Shown here in pieces: positions 24,161 to 35,959 of a stretch of DNA of 64,000 nucleotides; position 1 is the stretch's first letter, and the number at the start of each line of letters is the position of its first letter. The position numbers were made by a program, and so were the translations under genes. Source of the stretch: Scytalidium lignicola (Eukaryota; Ascomycota; Leotiomycetes). The notes under the pieces were generated by a model. That model searched no databases. It saw only the letters and a list, made by a program, of their open reading frames with translations, and was not told the DNA's origin. The DNA is taken from the NCBI GenBank assembly GCA_002812745.2, contig NCSJ02000241.1, positions 1 to 64,000 on the forward strand, given 5' to 3'.

Positions 24161-24450
24161 ACATTAAGAGTTTAACAGTGATTTAAGTAATTCTAGCAAT
24201 GATTTAAGTTAGCCCTTTTAACCTTGTAAGTGACAAGTATTTAAAGAGAGAAGATAATACTAAGTTAAGTTAAGTTAATTGTATAAACTTCTCGTTTTAA
24301 GTTAATGTAATTCTAACTTAATTAAGTTATAGTTATAATTATAATATTACTAGAATAAATTGTAATTGTATACTCTTCAAGCAAAAAATACAACATAGTA
24401 GTTCTGTATTAATCCTTGTGTTTGTGCATGAGTTTATTGTTAAACTTCAA
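24161..24450 (+). repeat. Dispersed repeat, copy 1 (probable LTR end)
   Basis: The segment ending TTATTGTTAAACTTC, with TAGTAGTTCTGTATTAATCC before it, closely matches 28785-28975. Differences are largely transitions. A promoter/end region of an LTR retrotransposon is the simplest reading, but no partner LTR or coding region could be tied to it. Confidence 0.5.
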
Positions 24451-25657
24451 AATATATTTCAAATATATTTAATTAAATATATTCTATCAAATATTATTTT
24501 CTGTTTATATTTATACTATTACTTTATATACTTTATATTAATCTTCTCGATTCCNTTTTTATTAGTCCTTTATCAACCTCTTACAAATTTGAGATATATA
24601 TTCAAATCTCTTATATCTTCTACTTTATTCGTGTCNTTTTTTAAACTTTACATCTATTAGTATTACTTTTATCAAAGGCTTCAAATCTAACTATACTAGT
24701 CTTTAATCTTTTATATATTGTTATTACTCTTTAAGTGCCTCTTCGAATTTGTTAACTAGTTTGATTCGAACTTATTCTTGTAAGATTTCTGAATAATACT
24801 CTTGGTACTTCATAGTCGTCTGTTTGCACGAGGTTAGTATGCTACAAGATGTGCATCGGTTGTTTTTAATAGTCTTGCTTTAACGATCCGTACCCCTTGA
24901 TAAGTCCTTGAATAGCTTAATCGTCGGTGGGTAAATAGCTGTTCACATGATTCCTTTCTACTGGTTCTTCGTCATTAATTTGCTATTTGTAACGTGTAAA
25001 ATCAACTAGTTCGTTCTAATAAAGTATTGCCTTAAAGCGTCATAGAATATCCTTTGTTCGCTTTTCGCTAAAGCTGCTTCGATTAAGTTTAGTGCTCGTC
25101 GGTAAAGGAGTCGAAATAGAGCATGTTCCCACGCGAACTTCTCTATAGACAATACCTATCATGCATCAACACACGTAACAATTCCTATATATTAAAAGCC
25201 ACTACCTTCACTACCAAGTGAACTGACAGAAATTTAAACTTGATAAACTCTATTGCTTGAAGGAGAAACACGACATCGTTGTTAGTAGCTGTGCGTGTGT
25301 ATTATAGACTAGCACAGAATTGACACTCTCGGCGTAGATGTATGCAGCAGTTATCGTAGATTAGCCGTACGCCATTCGGCATTAGAACATACCTATCACT
25401 TTTAGATCTGTGTTGAGCGTGATTGGATCAGATCGCGGTCCCGCCCGGGGAGGATTGCTCACAGGGGGTAGAAGAGAAGGTCGTAGCGAGAAGAGAACGG
25501 CGTGGCGAGAAGACTAGAGGTTCAGAGCGAACTGTAGTGTAGTAGTAAGTTGTAAGTTAGTTTTCGAAATAAAACTATGTTTTCTTCCTCTCATACCGTT
25601 TGAACCCTCATTTGCCGCATTTCTCTACTTCTAACCCGAATTTTTCACACTCCCAAT
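24451..25657. other. Transition from AT-rich repeat to gene island
   Basis: Up to about 24.75 kb the sequence is AT-rich. An 80-codon hydrophobic frame at 24418 contains Ns and is not believable. From 24.8 kb GC rises, but I recognise no gene. A GC-rich patch (GATCGCGGTCCCGCCCGGGG) lies at 25431-25460, some 200 bp before the next start codon, followed by purine-rich repeats of GAGAAG. Confidence 0.45.
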
Positions 25658-26371
25658 ATGAACGAATCTGCGGAAAATCTCCTTTCTGGTTATCGGAAGA
25701 GCTGTGATGATCTAGCGGGTTGCTTTCTTGGCAATGAGCCGGTGACAAACGTCCAGCAAGTTACGAAACGGCATTTCTACAAAAGAAGTGTAAAGGTTCT
25801 ACCTTGGATGCTATACTCAGTTGCGGTCTTAATATTATTGACAGCGTTTTACGGCTTGGGTTATTACACTCATGCTGCCTATCCGAAAGGTTCAGTTTCC
25901 AAATCCGTCGAATGGAATTATTGTGGCAATACCTCGGAGGAGGCGCTCAAGAAGGGCTGCATTCTTGATTTCATACCCGGGGCATGGGTGCATCCAGACT
26001 GTTATGACAAAGAGTTAGAGGAAGAGTTCCTTCGGCTAAAGGAATGGCACTGGTATTATGACAAAGAGGCTCAGCATGAGCTCTTTGAAGATTCCATTAG
26101 ACGAACTGGAGGACCAAATCCTATATACGTCTCGCAGGAATACCACATCCTGCACTGCGCATACACATGGAAGAAACTTCACAGAGCAGTTATTCGACAG
26201 ACCCCAATAGATAGTCATATTGGCAGCTATAAGCACACACAACATTGTTTAAAGACTCTCACAGAACCAAGTAGGAACACCACGTTGCCGGCTCCGTCGG
26301 GTTTCTATCATATATTTACGTCATGCACTTCGCCTCAAAATTGTAATCAAAATACCTACCCCCCAGATTAA
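25658..26371 (+). CDS. UstYa-like (DUF3328-related) single-pass membrane protein
   Basis: One uninterrupted exon of 237 residues. A short cytosolic N-terminus is followed by a membrane helix at about residues 48-70 (LPWMLYSVAVLILLTAFYGL). The lumenal part has an early CGNTSEEALKKGC cysteine pair and two HxxHC motifs, HILHC (about residue 165) and HTQHC (about residue 196). Paired HxxHC motifs define UstYa-type proteins, copper-linked oxidases that cyclise or oxidise peptide and other secondary metabolites in the secretory pathway. This variant with the CGN start is common in ascomycetes and mostly uncharacterised. A second UstYa-like fragment lies just downstream. I see no precursor peptide gene nearby. 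It is intact although flanked by RIP desert. Confidence 0.75.
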   Translation: MNESAENLLSGYRKSCDDLAGCFLGNEPVTNVQQVTKRHFYKRSVKVLPWMLYSVAVLILLTAFYGLGYYTHAAYPKGSVSKSVEWNYCGNTSEEALKKGCILDFIPGAWVHPDCYDKELEEEFLRLKEWHWYYDKEAQHELFEDSIRRTGGPNPIYVSQEYHILHCAYTWKKLHRAVIRQTPIDSHIGSYKHTQHCLKTLTEPSRNTTLPAPSGFYHIFTSCTSPQNCNQNTYPPD

Positions 26372-26482
26372 TTAAAGTATACTAATATAACTCAAAAAGT
26401 TCGATAGCCCAACAGGTTATAATTCCTGGTAGTTGGTTACTAGGCACCGTGGCTGAGTTAGCAGCAGTGGAGCGAATGCGAC

Positions 26483-26700
26483 TTGTGTGGAGTGACTATT
26501 TATTTAGCGTTTAGGTATGAACCTGTGGTAGCTCGATTCAGTGTCAATACTATCAATAAAGTCTTTGCAAAAGTAGTATATACTTCCAACCACGCATTCT
26601 CTCGGTTCCAAACCGATGAATGGCTAGAGCTTTTCGGATATTGTCATATATTCCCCCTCAGCAAAACAACTGGTTTTATCACTTCTTGATGAGGTCTATA
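26483..26700 (+). pseudogene. Possible second UstYa-like fragment
   Basis: The frame contains TSNHAFSRFQTDEWLELFGY and then FPLSKTT, which resembles the segment after the membrane helix in UstYa proteins (a [F/S]xxPxxExDxxWxxL type motif). The helix before it and the HxxHC motifs after it are absent or out of frame. It could be a chance similarity; the nearby intact member makes a decayed tandem relative plausible. Confidence 0.35.
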
Positions 26701-27190
26701 AGGAGGTCAAGGAATGTATAGCGGACACTTGGAAAGCTACTTCGTAAGCTTAGAATATTGGGTGATGAATGATCCCATATTCTTGGTGATCGAATTGGGA
26801 ATATTTCTGTCAGGCACAACGTCACGACTTATTAGTTCCGGAGAAACACTATTTTGAAGTGGAAGATGCTAATGTAGATACGCGTGTAAACCCAAACCAA
26901 ATCGTCGGATTAATTCAATTTGATTCGTCCGGACTAACATCGGAGTTTCCAGTGGAGTTGTGCAAATCCATCTCGATCTGTATTATCATCACGCTCAATA
27001 ATCACCTCGCATATCAGACCAGTATCGAAGTCGTTAAATGGCCTGATGTGCCCCCTTCGTAGCCGATTACCTACACATTCCACTGCTTCGAGATTCCTGC
27101 GGGTAATGCTCAATCAATCCCATGACGCAGTCCGGCAAGCACCCAAAAACGTTCTCTGATTCCGATAACTCTGGTAGGATCGATAGAATG
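26701..27190. other. Intergenic, no gene recognised
   Basis: GC is moderate and short open frames occur (26859-27062), but none has a motif. It may be the remains of the UstYa-like fragment above. Confidence 0.4.
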
Positions 27191-27193
27191 TCA

Positions 27194-28510
27194 ATAGACT
27201 GGCCAACGGTCTGGTCTGGTCTGGTCTGGTCTGGACTGTAAGGATTTTTGGGGATCGTTTTTGAGACCGGACCGTTGGGACCGTAGACCGTACAGTCCGG
27301 TCTGGACTGGACTAGTTTTTGAGGACTGTATTTGAGACTGGACCGTACAGTCCCGTCTAAACGGTTTACGGTCTGAAATAATCAAAATTAGACTGTAAAC
27401 CGTTTGGATAGGACTGTACGATCTGAAGACTATACAATTCAGTTTAATTAGTCAATTTTAAGATGAGATTGTTAAGATTGTAAATTGTACAATCTAAATT
27501 AAACACTTTGATCATTAAATAAGTTTTTAAAATTAAAAGATAATAGTATTATTAATTAATGTTATTATACTTTAATTTTTTTAATAATTAGTTATATAAT
27601 ATATAAATTAATTAAATTATTATAATAGATTATAGTCTAAACTGGACAAGACTATAAATTAAAACAACAGTTTAACAGTTTAAATGTTAATCATTATTCT
27701 ACTAAGCTACAGATATTATACATAGTATTCGCTCTTACATTACTACTATAAAAGCGTATAGTTAATAAGAATAATTAAAGCTTTAGATAAAATAGTTTAA
27801 ATTATCTTAATTAGTAAATGTAATTATAATTACCTTAATTATTTTCAACAGATCAACTAAAACAGTATCCTTTTTGTTTATAATTATAAGAGTACAAGAG
27901 TGAATCTCATTAAAGGGTAAACAACTCAAAGTCTTAATATCCTTCGTTTAAAATTCGTTGAACTTTAACAATTATATTCATATATTAACTCTTTAGCCAA
28001 TTCTTTTAAATATACGTTAATCGTTTATAAAGGTTAAGAAGAAAGTAATTGTATATATAAGTATATTGTTTAATAAAGTATAATACTTATTAAGAATAAA
28101 TCATCTTATGTTAATAACATATAACATTTAATTATTATAGCTTTTTATGATAAAATATTATTACTTAAGATTATTAGCAAAAGTATTTTAAACAAGATAA
28201 CTTTTATACTTTTACATTATTGTAATAATTTAATAAAATACTTATTAACATAAAAGATTTTGTAATTAATACATTTTTTCTTTTTATATATAAACTTACA
28301 TTAACAAACAATTTAAAAAATGTATAAGTTTTAATTTATACTTGTTAAAACATTTTCTCTTAAGGTTATAACTAAATTAGCTAGACTGTTATAACGAACT
28401 GTAAACCAGACTAGACTAGACTGGACTGTAAATTTACAATTCAGTCTTAAAGTTTAAAGATTGTTATATTAATTTACAGTCTAGTCTAGTTTGGTTTATA
28501 ATATATGTCA
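27194..28510. repeat. Element-like unit with GTCTG/GACCGT arrays at both ends
   Basis: The left end starts AGACTGGCCAACGGTCTGG and runs into five GGTCT units, then many GACCGT and ACGGTC words to about 27430. The right end (about 28395-28500) holds CCAGACTAGACTAGACTGGA and, inverted, CAGTCTAGTCTAGTTTGG. These read as the same array after CAGAC-to-TAGAC change, the RIP dinucleotide. The middle is AT-rich with no frame. Subterminal repeats of this kind are usual in DNA transposons, but I see no clear terminal repeat or target duplication, so boundaries are approximate. Confidence 0.5.
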
Positions 28511-28784
28511 GATCTTAAAAAAGATATAGTAAAAGGGGTATACTGAAGTGTAGTTGATTAATTATCTTACTAGAGATTTTATTATACATTTATAAAGGGA
28601 AATATGATTTTAGAACNTTTTTACAATTTATTAACAGTATTGTACGTTTGGAAATCTATAAAAAGAATATAGAAGATATATTGCCTTGTACGTAAAAGGT
28701 TTGAGCACAATTATTTGTTGTACAATCTAACATTATATTAGAGCTTACAAATAAGGTTTACAATAGGCTACTATAGTAGTAATC

Positions 28785-28975
28785 ACTTTACAAGTGCTTG
28801 TACATCTATAACGGTTAACTATAACGATATTATAACTGTAATTCTCCATGTATATAAAATTAACTGTAACTGTAAACTCTTTAAAAGCAATCAATATAAT
28901 TTAGTAGTTCTGTATTCGTCCTTACGCTTTTATATAAGCTTATTGTTAAACTTTAACAAAAGATTATACGNAAAA
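28785..28975 (+). repeat. Dispersed repeat, copy 2 (probable LTR end)
   Basis: It matches 24161-24450 near its end: TTTAGTAGTTCTGTATTCGTCC and TTATTGTTAAACTTTAACA. It begins about 0.3 kb after the GTCTG element. Confidence 0.5.
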
Positions 28976-29127
28976 AAAAAATAACTTTAAAAGTTATTAT
29001 TCATATTTATATAATGTATATTAAATAAGTTTATCGTATAAAAAGTAATATATAAAAGTTGAATTAAAAAGTAGTAAAAGAAATGGATTTTATTTTTTAC
29101 TTAATTATTATTAATAGAATAATGATT

Positions 29128-29954
29128 ATATACACATGATATTTACGTGCTTTTATAAGCTAGTCCTGATTAGGTAATAAAAGTAAACGAAGTTTTTACA
29201 ACTTTGCTTTTCTACTTTCTAATCATACAACAACCATGGATTAACACAACAAGTATATTACATATAATTATATATTATACTTTATATTATAAGTAAACTA
29301 ACATTAATTAGTTTGTACATACAAATCAAAAGATTATCATTTATCAACAAAACATTTAACAGTCTTTATTAAAACTAAATCTCAAAAGATTATAACTACT
29401 ATTTAATTAAACATTTAACAATCTTTTTACAAAGTTGAAATTTACTAGTCAAAAAGGAAAACAGTTATTTAACAACTATAGCTTAATTAGTAAAATGTTT
29501 AGTAGTTTTTTTTTTTTCATAATTATTATTGTTAAATCTGTTTTTGCTAAAAACAACATATTTAGTTGAATACTTAATAGTCTACTTACAAAGTTGTATA
29601 ATTAGCTAATTGATTAATTCTATTCGAAAAACTACTTTTTTTACTCCTTATTTTCATCAATTTCTATTTAAAATCACTTGAAAACCATTACTTTCTTTAT
29701 TACTTTTATTTTAAATTGAAAACAACATGTCAAACTATTAACTTATAACTATTCTACTTTTATTACAAAATTACAAGCCTTTACAAGCATATAAGAGAAT
29801 TTAAGAGCTTATGGAATTATGATGATCAAGAAGACTAAGAAGTCATTATACTCTTAAAGACATTTGTTTAAGCCTTTAAGATTATAAAGTTTACTACTTA
29901 TAGGTAAATACTCTTTATACTTAAGTATAACCAACTTTGCNTNTTAATTACTTN
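29128..29954 (+). repeat. Dispersed repeat of Copia type, copy A (probable LTR)
   Basis: Two anchor segments match copy B at 59003-59740: GCTAGTCCTGATTAGG near the start, and AAGAAGACTAAGAAG to TATAACCAACTTTGC near the end. Both copies point the same way. In copy B this repeat precedes a Copia-type gag/pol, so it is probably an LTR. Copy A is cut at the NNNNN assembly gap. Confidence 0.6.
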
Positions 29955-29959
29955 NNNNG
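29955..29959. other. Assembly gap (NNNNN)
   Basis: Five consecutive N mark an unresolved join between the Copia-type repeat and the Gypsy element. The true length here is unknown. Confidence 0.95.
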
Positions 29960-32900
29960 CTTTTTTAAGTCTCTTTAAACAGTTTAAATATTGCAAAATT
30001 GGTATGATGTTCAGTTATTATAAAGATAGAGTTATACTTGACCTTTGTTATGCGATTTGTAGAAATTAATAGTTTTATAATGAAATCTTATCTAATTAGT
30101 TCTTATAAATTATCAAGTATTTGTATAAGGTGTAATTGTCCTTAAGGCTTCCTTCTTAGATTCTTAGCCTTTTTATAGATTTTGTATTCTGTGATTATTT
30201 TCTTAATTATTAATTATAATTTCATGATAAAGTAATCCTTATTAATTTAGTGATAATATTAGGTTACTCTTATATGTTCATTATATAGTAGGTTATATTA
30301 TTCCTTGACAAATTCTTTTGTTAGTTTTATTAGTATGTATAACCTTTTATTTTTATATTAAATGTTTTTGATTTTCTCTTATTTGCCCTTAGTTATGTTT
30401 AGTAAAGTGTCTTCTTGTTTTTCCTTATTAGTTGTTTTGTTAATTTGATTAGCTTAGTACTTGTTTGTTATTATTGTAATAGTTATGAGTTGTCTTTTAT
30501 TGTATATTAAGAATTTACTCTTGTTTTCCTTTAATATAAGTTTATTCTTTTCTTTTTCCTTTGCTAAGTACTTAAGTTTCCAACTTAAAGTATTTGCTCT
30601 TTTATTATCTTTGCCTTTAACATAAATAATCTTAAAATTATACTTAAATAATTTCTTTGCTTATTATACTTATCTTATATTTAACTACTTGGTTGTTATG
30701 AAGTATTGAAGATTATAATGATTTGAAAGTATGTTAACTGTCTTATTGAATTCAACAATATATACTCTTTAGTACTTCAAAGCTTTTATAATAATTAATA
30801 TTTTCTTATCTAACATTTGATAATTCCTTTTTGTAATATTCAGTTTTCTTGACTAGAATGTTAATAGTACTTAGTAATGTTATTTATTAATTTGTTGTGA
30901 TTATAATAATACAACTTCTAATGTTATATCAGAGGTATTAGTTTTAATTCTTATTCTTTTTTCTAGATTGAAAANTTCTTAAGAAATCTCCTTTTATAAA
31001 AGTATCCTTAATGCTTTAGAATGCTTTTTTCACAGTATTATTCTATTCATAAGCTTGATTTTTCTTTGTGAGTTTAGTTAATAGTATAGAAATCTTAGAA
31101 TAGTCTTTTATAAATCTTTGATAATAGTTAGTTAATCCTAAGAAACTCTGTAGTTGTTTAACAGTCTTAAGTGGTTCTTATTCCTTAATTGATTGAATCT
31201 TGTTGTTAAGGGTTTTTATCTTTTCTCTAAAAATACAATGTCCTAGGAATTGAACTTGTTCTTTATAGAACTTATATTCTACTAGTTTGCAATGTAATCT
31301 TATTTCTTATAATGCTTGTAGAATAAACTTGATATACTTCTTATGTTCTTTAATACTTTTTGAGTATATAATTATATTATTAAGATATACTATTATAAAT
31401 TTCTCTAAGTATTTTTCTAATATCCAGTTCATTATTCTTTGTTGTATTGTTAGAGTATTGATTATACTAAACGTTATAATTAATAATTCAAATAATTTAT
31501 ATTTAGTTTAAATTGTAACTTTTTATTTATTATTTCTTTTAATTTGAACTAGATTAAATGTTGATCATAAGTTTAACTTGATGAATATGACAACTCCTTT
31601 TAGCTTGTCTATTATTAAATCAATCAATGGTAAAAGGTATTAATCTTTTTCAGTTTTATTATTTAAGTGTTTATAATTATCATAAGGTTATCTTAATGGA
31701 TTGTCTTCTTTCTTTGTATAATGTAATGGTACTTTGGTTTTGTTGTGACCTTTTTTNATACAAACCTTTAAATACTATTTTCTTGAGTAATCATTTCTTC
31801 ATTGTTTTATCCTTGGTAAGAGTTATTTGATAAATTAGTTTATAAGTTAGTTTGAACTCTTTTTTAAGCTTTATCTTATGATCTTATTGTTTGTGTTTAG
31901 GTAAGGTTAAATCATTAAGTCTTTTTATGAATAACTTTAGTTATTCATAGTATTCTTCAGGTATATATTTTATAATTTTGTTAACATAAACAACTCTTAA
32001 AGATATAGTTTTCTCTAAGAAGGTAATCATACTTATTCTTTAATCAATTATTGGATTATGTTTCTTTATTCATTTGATTTTTAATATAACTTAATATGTT
32101 CTTAACTTTATAACATCAAAAGATATCTTTTCTTAATAACTTTTGTTATATCTTATATTTAAGTTTTAAGTTTGAACATCAACATACTTTTGAACCTTAA
32201 TATTGTTTGTTAATGATATTAAATAATTGTTATCCTTGACTTTTGTATTAAGTCTAAGTTGTTTTACAACTTGTTTATTAATAAAGTTCCTTTTAGCTTT
32301 TGAATTGATTAAGGCTTTTATTAGCTTTTTATACAACATTACATTAATATATAATGAACTTTTATTGTTCATAGAGTAAAGATTAACGTTTTTAGCATTA
32401 TCAACTAATACATTATCTTTGATTTCTAAATCTTTAACATTTTCTTAAAGTTCTTCAAACAGTGTTATTCATCTTTTATTAAGATTTTACAGTCTTAGTC
32501 TATCTAAGCTTTTATCTTCTATGAATGTATGTATATCTTGTACTTATTTTACTATTTTATTTTCAAGGTGTTCTCTTATCTTAATGATTAAGATATTGTT
32601 TTCCTTAAGAATTCTCCTTGTAGAATTCAAAGGATATGTTGTTACTTCTTAGTTGAATTGTTAGTTGATCTTTTGTCTTATCTTATTCTCTTTTAGTAGT
32701 ATAATAAATGGCTTTAAAGATAATGAATCTTCTTTTAGTTTATTAATTGTAAGCAATACTTTTATGTCTTAGTTAGCTTGTTCGACAACAATTTCTACTA
32801 GTTTCCTTTGTTCTTGTTGAGTATGATACTGTTCAGCTTTAAGCAGTTATTTTATTGATTTCCTTAGACTTTAGATTTCTTTATACTGTGTTTTTACTTT

Positions 32901-34865
32901 TAAACAGTCTTGTTAAAAAGTTATTATTAAAAGTCTTTTAAGTTAAATGTTATATTGCTTTTACATGATATGGCTTAATCTTTCTTTTATCACTATCTAG
33001 GTGTTCTTAAGCATTTGGTCAAAGTTATCCTGGATTTGAGTTCTTTTTACTAATAAGAGGAATTTACATGATCTTTTCTTTATAATGATATTTTGTAAGT
33101 TAGTCTTATAGACTAAAGTAAGATCTTCAAGATCAAGTTCTTATTCCTTAACAGTTGCTTCTTCTTATTATACAGTTTTATAGAGTTGGTTTTTGTCTAG
33201 GATTTCTTATCCTCTTAGTCCTCTTATGTTAATTGTAAGATAATATTTTAAGACTAATAATTCTTTAGAAACAAGATATTACTTTGTTAGTATAACTTTA
33301 AACTTTACTAGCATAATCATCTAGATTCTACTAACTCTTAATATAAATCTTTATTTATTTAAGTTAATAGCCTTCTCTTGATTCTAAGGGTATCTTATAT
33401 ATTAAGTCCTTCTTATTAGTACAAAACTTGTTTTTAGGATTCTTATTATTATTATCTTATTTATATTAATTTTAATAGTAAGTTTTAGTATTGTTATTAA
33501 GTCTTATTATTTTACTTCTTCTTCTAAGGAGTTCTTTTTCTTGTTCAAACTTTCTTCTTCTGATGATTTTGACAAGATATTTATGATTCTTGAGATTCTT
33601 ATAACTCTAACTTTAACTGACATACTTACTTTGTTATCCTTCTTATAAGTATTTATTATGTGTTTAGACATTTTACATTTAAAGTATAACTTGTTTTTTC
33701 TTCTTTTATCAAGTTCTTCAAGGGAGATTTCAAAGGAATTTCCTTTCTTATTCTTTTCTTTGAAGTACTTCTTTCCTTTCCCTTTAAAGGTTTTTCTTTT
33801 TTTTNATAACATCTAACTTTATAAGGTCTTCTTGATCTTTCTTATTATTAGTCTTTCTTTTGTTAAAATACAATTTACCTTTTTTNGTTTAAGATTATTT
33901 TATATTGTTTGTTCTTGATCTTGATAAACAAGTTGACTAAAGTGTTAAATGTAGTAATAATAAGCTATCAGTATAATTCCTCTTTGATAAAGTCCTTTAG
34001 TCTTATTTGAAACTAGTGTATATACTTTTCTTCTCCTTAATTAACTAATATTGTATACTAATAATAAAGTATTATATATTCACTAAGGCTTTTAGTTTGT
34101 CTAAGATAAGCTAATCATCTTTTAGTATTCCTTTTTTNCGTCAACATCCTTATACAAGTGCTTAAGTTTACTTATATAGTTGACTTAACTTCTAAAGAGG
34201 TTAATCACTTCTTTTTTNCTTTGTTTCTTCATTTATTATAAATTATTTATCTTTAAAAGGTTGAAATTAAGTTTTTGTTACTCCTCTTAAGTATGTTGAT
34301 GCTTACAGAACCTTATGTATATTTTTAAGTATTAAGTGATTATTCAACATCAAATAAGTTCTCGTTTGAGAAAGATAAACTTTTAGCTTCTTTCTTTCCT
34401 TATAGAATAAGTTTAGCTTAATGATTTTGATTTCTTTAAAAGTTGTTATTAGAACTTGTTTAATATTACTTTTCAGTTCAGAGTTTAGATTAAAGTTTAG
34501 ACTTAGAACTCTTAATATTAGCTTTAAGTTAAGTTTAAGTAATAAAGGTGTTAGTTTCTTTCTTATAACTCTTGATAATTTTTTTAACAGTTGATTTTTT
34601 TNGTTAACTTAGTAAATTACTTTAATAGTATAATAACTTCTTTTAATATTCTTTTTTAGATGTTAGTTTCCTTAATAGTTTAGTCTTCATCTTGGTCTTT
34701 CTTAAAGTTATCTTCTGAACTTTCCTTAGATACTTTCTCAAATTCCTCTTTAGATTCTTCTTTAAAGTTTTCTTCAGAATTTTCTTCAGGTTATTGTTTG
34801 TTATTATTATCTATTGATGTGTTTACTTCCAAATCTTAACTCATCAAGATAAGTAATGTTCAAAA
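29960..34865 (-). mobile_element. Gypsy (chromovirus-type) internal region, RIPed, minus strand
   Basis: Running leftward from the LTR at 34866 are: a gag-like acidic start near 34845; a basic segment with a damaged zinc knuckle (LYFKCKMSKHIINTYKK, about 33650-33720); a retropepsin segment (ALINSKAKRNFINKQVVKQL, about 32270-32350); and reverse transcriptase words (YLLPLIDLIIDKLKGVV and a NLVQIK segment, about 31500-31680). The order gag-PR-RT on one strand and the link to the LTR fit Ty3/Gypsy. Nearly every frame is interrupted, with TAA and TAG replacing CAA, CAG and TGG codons. Integrase and the 3' LTR were not found before the gap at 29955, so the element is truncated or misassembled there. 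Confidence 0.8.
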
Positions 34866-35202
34866 TGTTATAAAACTACGTTATCCAGATCATTGGATAA
34901 CTAAGAGTAAGGTAGATGTTCAAGGATAACAAAAACGTATAATACAAATAATTAAGTCAAGGGTAAAATCTAGTAATGTATTTAAGTTGAACATAAGGAG
35001 TCTACTCTTATGTTCTTATAGTATGCTTATATAGATAATGAAATACAGTTAGACCCTTTGGAGTCCTTGAAGTCCTTAGGAGTCCCCTAAGGATCTTAAG
35101 ACTTTATCATATGACCTTTGATTGTTAGGTTCTTTATGTATACCTTCTGTGTACTGAGCCTCAGGCTTATATTAATCAGCTTGTTAGGTAAAACTTATAA
35201 TA
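34866..35202 (-). repeat. Gypsy LTR, RIPed, minus orientation
   Basis: The reverse complement runs from TATTATAAGTTTTACC to CGTAGTTTTATAACA and aligns along its length with the undamaged LTR at 38878-39231, including CCTGAGGCT and TTTCATTATCTATATAAGCA. It stands at the 5' end of the minus-strand Gypsy element. Confidence 0.88.
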
Positions 35203-35389
35203 GTTAAGGTAATAAAAATCTTCTTATACTCAGAAGAAAGATGTTTATCCTTGTGTTTATATAATTCTTAAGAGGATATATAAAGATACTTATTATTATA
35301 TTTGTAATTATTACAAACATATTCTTTGTAATAATTAAAATTAAGAATTATCTTGTATAATAATCCTTTTTGTTTATAATATATATAAA
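35203..35389. repeat. AT-rich junction between two Gypsy copies
   Basis: This separates a minus-strand 5' LTR from the 3' part of a plus-strand copy. No motif was found. Confidence 0.5.
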
Positions 35390-35959
35390 GTATTATTTTA
35401 ATTTTAAGGTTTTGAATATAAATACTAAGATTTAATCTTTTTTAATATTTCCTTGATTATGATTATTCTAGTAAATTGTTATTATTAGGATTTGAACATT
35501 TTAGTAGTATGTTTAAAAGGAAGAAAGGATTAATGAGTAATAAGATTATTTATAATAATAGTTAAGTGTTAAAATAATATTAGTATAAAAAGGAGATAAT
35601 GTTATAAATTTGACTGAATAAGTTAATTAGTATAAGCTTAAGGCTTAGTACATAGTAAATGTACACAGAGAACTTAACAATTAAGAGGTTATATAATTAA
35701 GATCTTTGGATCAGAGTAATTTAATGATCTAGGAACTTAGATCAGGAAATCAGGATAATCTAATGATTTAATTATATTTCATTATCTATATAAGTATATT
35801 GTAAGAACATGAGAGTAAACTCTTTGTATTCAACCTAAATACATAATTAGATCTTACCTTTAACTTAGTTACTTGCTCAAGTATTTCCTGTTTCCACTAT
35901 CCTTGAACATTTACCTTACCCTTACTATCTAGTGATCTGGATAGTGTAATTTTGTAATA
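35390..35959 (+). repeat. Gypsy 3' end with RIPed LTR (35600-35959)
   Basis: From about 35490 this mirrors 38700-39231: TTAAGTGTTAAAATAATATT corresponds to TTAAGTGTTGGGGCGACGTT. The purine tract AAAAAGGAGATAA precedes the LTR start TGTTATA, as GAAAGGGGATAA precedes TGTTACA. The LTR ends TGTAATA, altered from TGTAACA. Differences are nearly all C-to-T and G-to-A. Because a polypurine tract precedes it, this is a 3' LTR and not the 5' partner of the downstream copy. Confidence 0.85.

Noticed and set aside
24418..24660. An 80-codon hydrophobic frame
   Set aside because: It lies in AT-rich repeat, contains two N and consists of Ile, Leu, Phe and Tyr codons that arise from AT bias.
27200..27240. 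GGTCT repeats considered as a CRISPR-like or telomeric array
   Set aside because: Units are five bases with no spacers, the context is a eukaryotic repeat, and the unit does not resemble a TTAGGG telomere.
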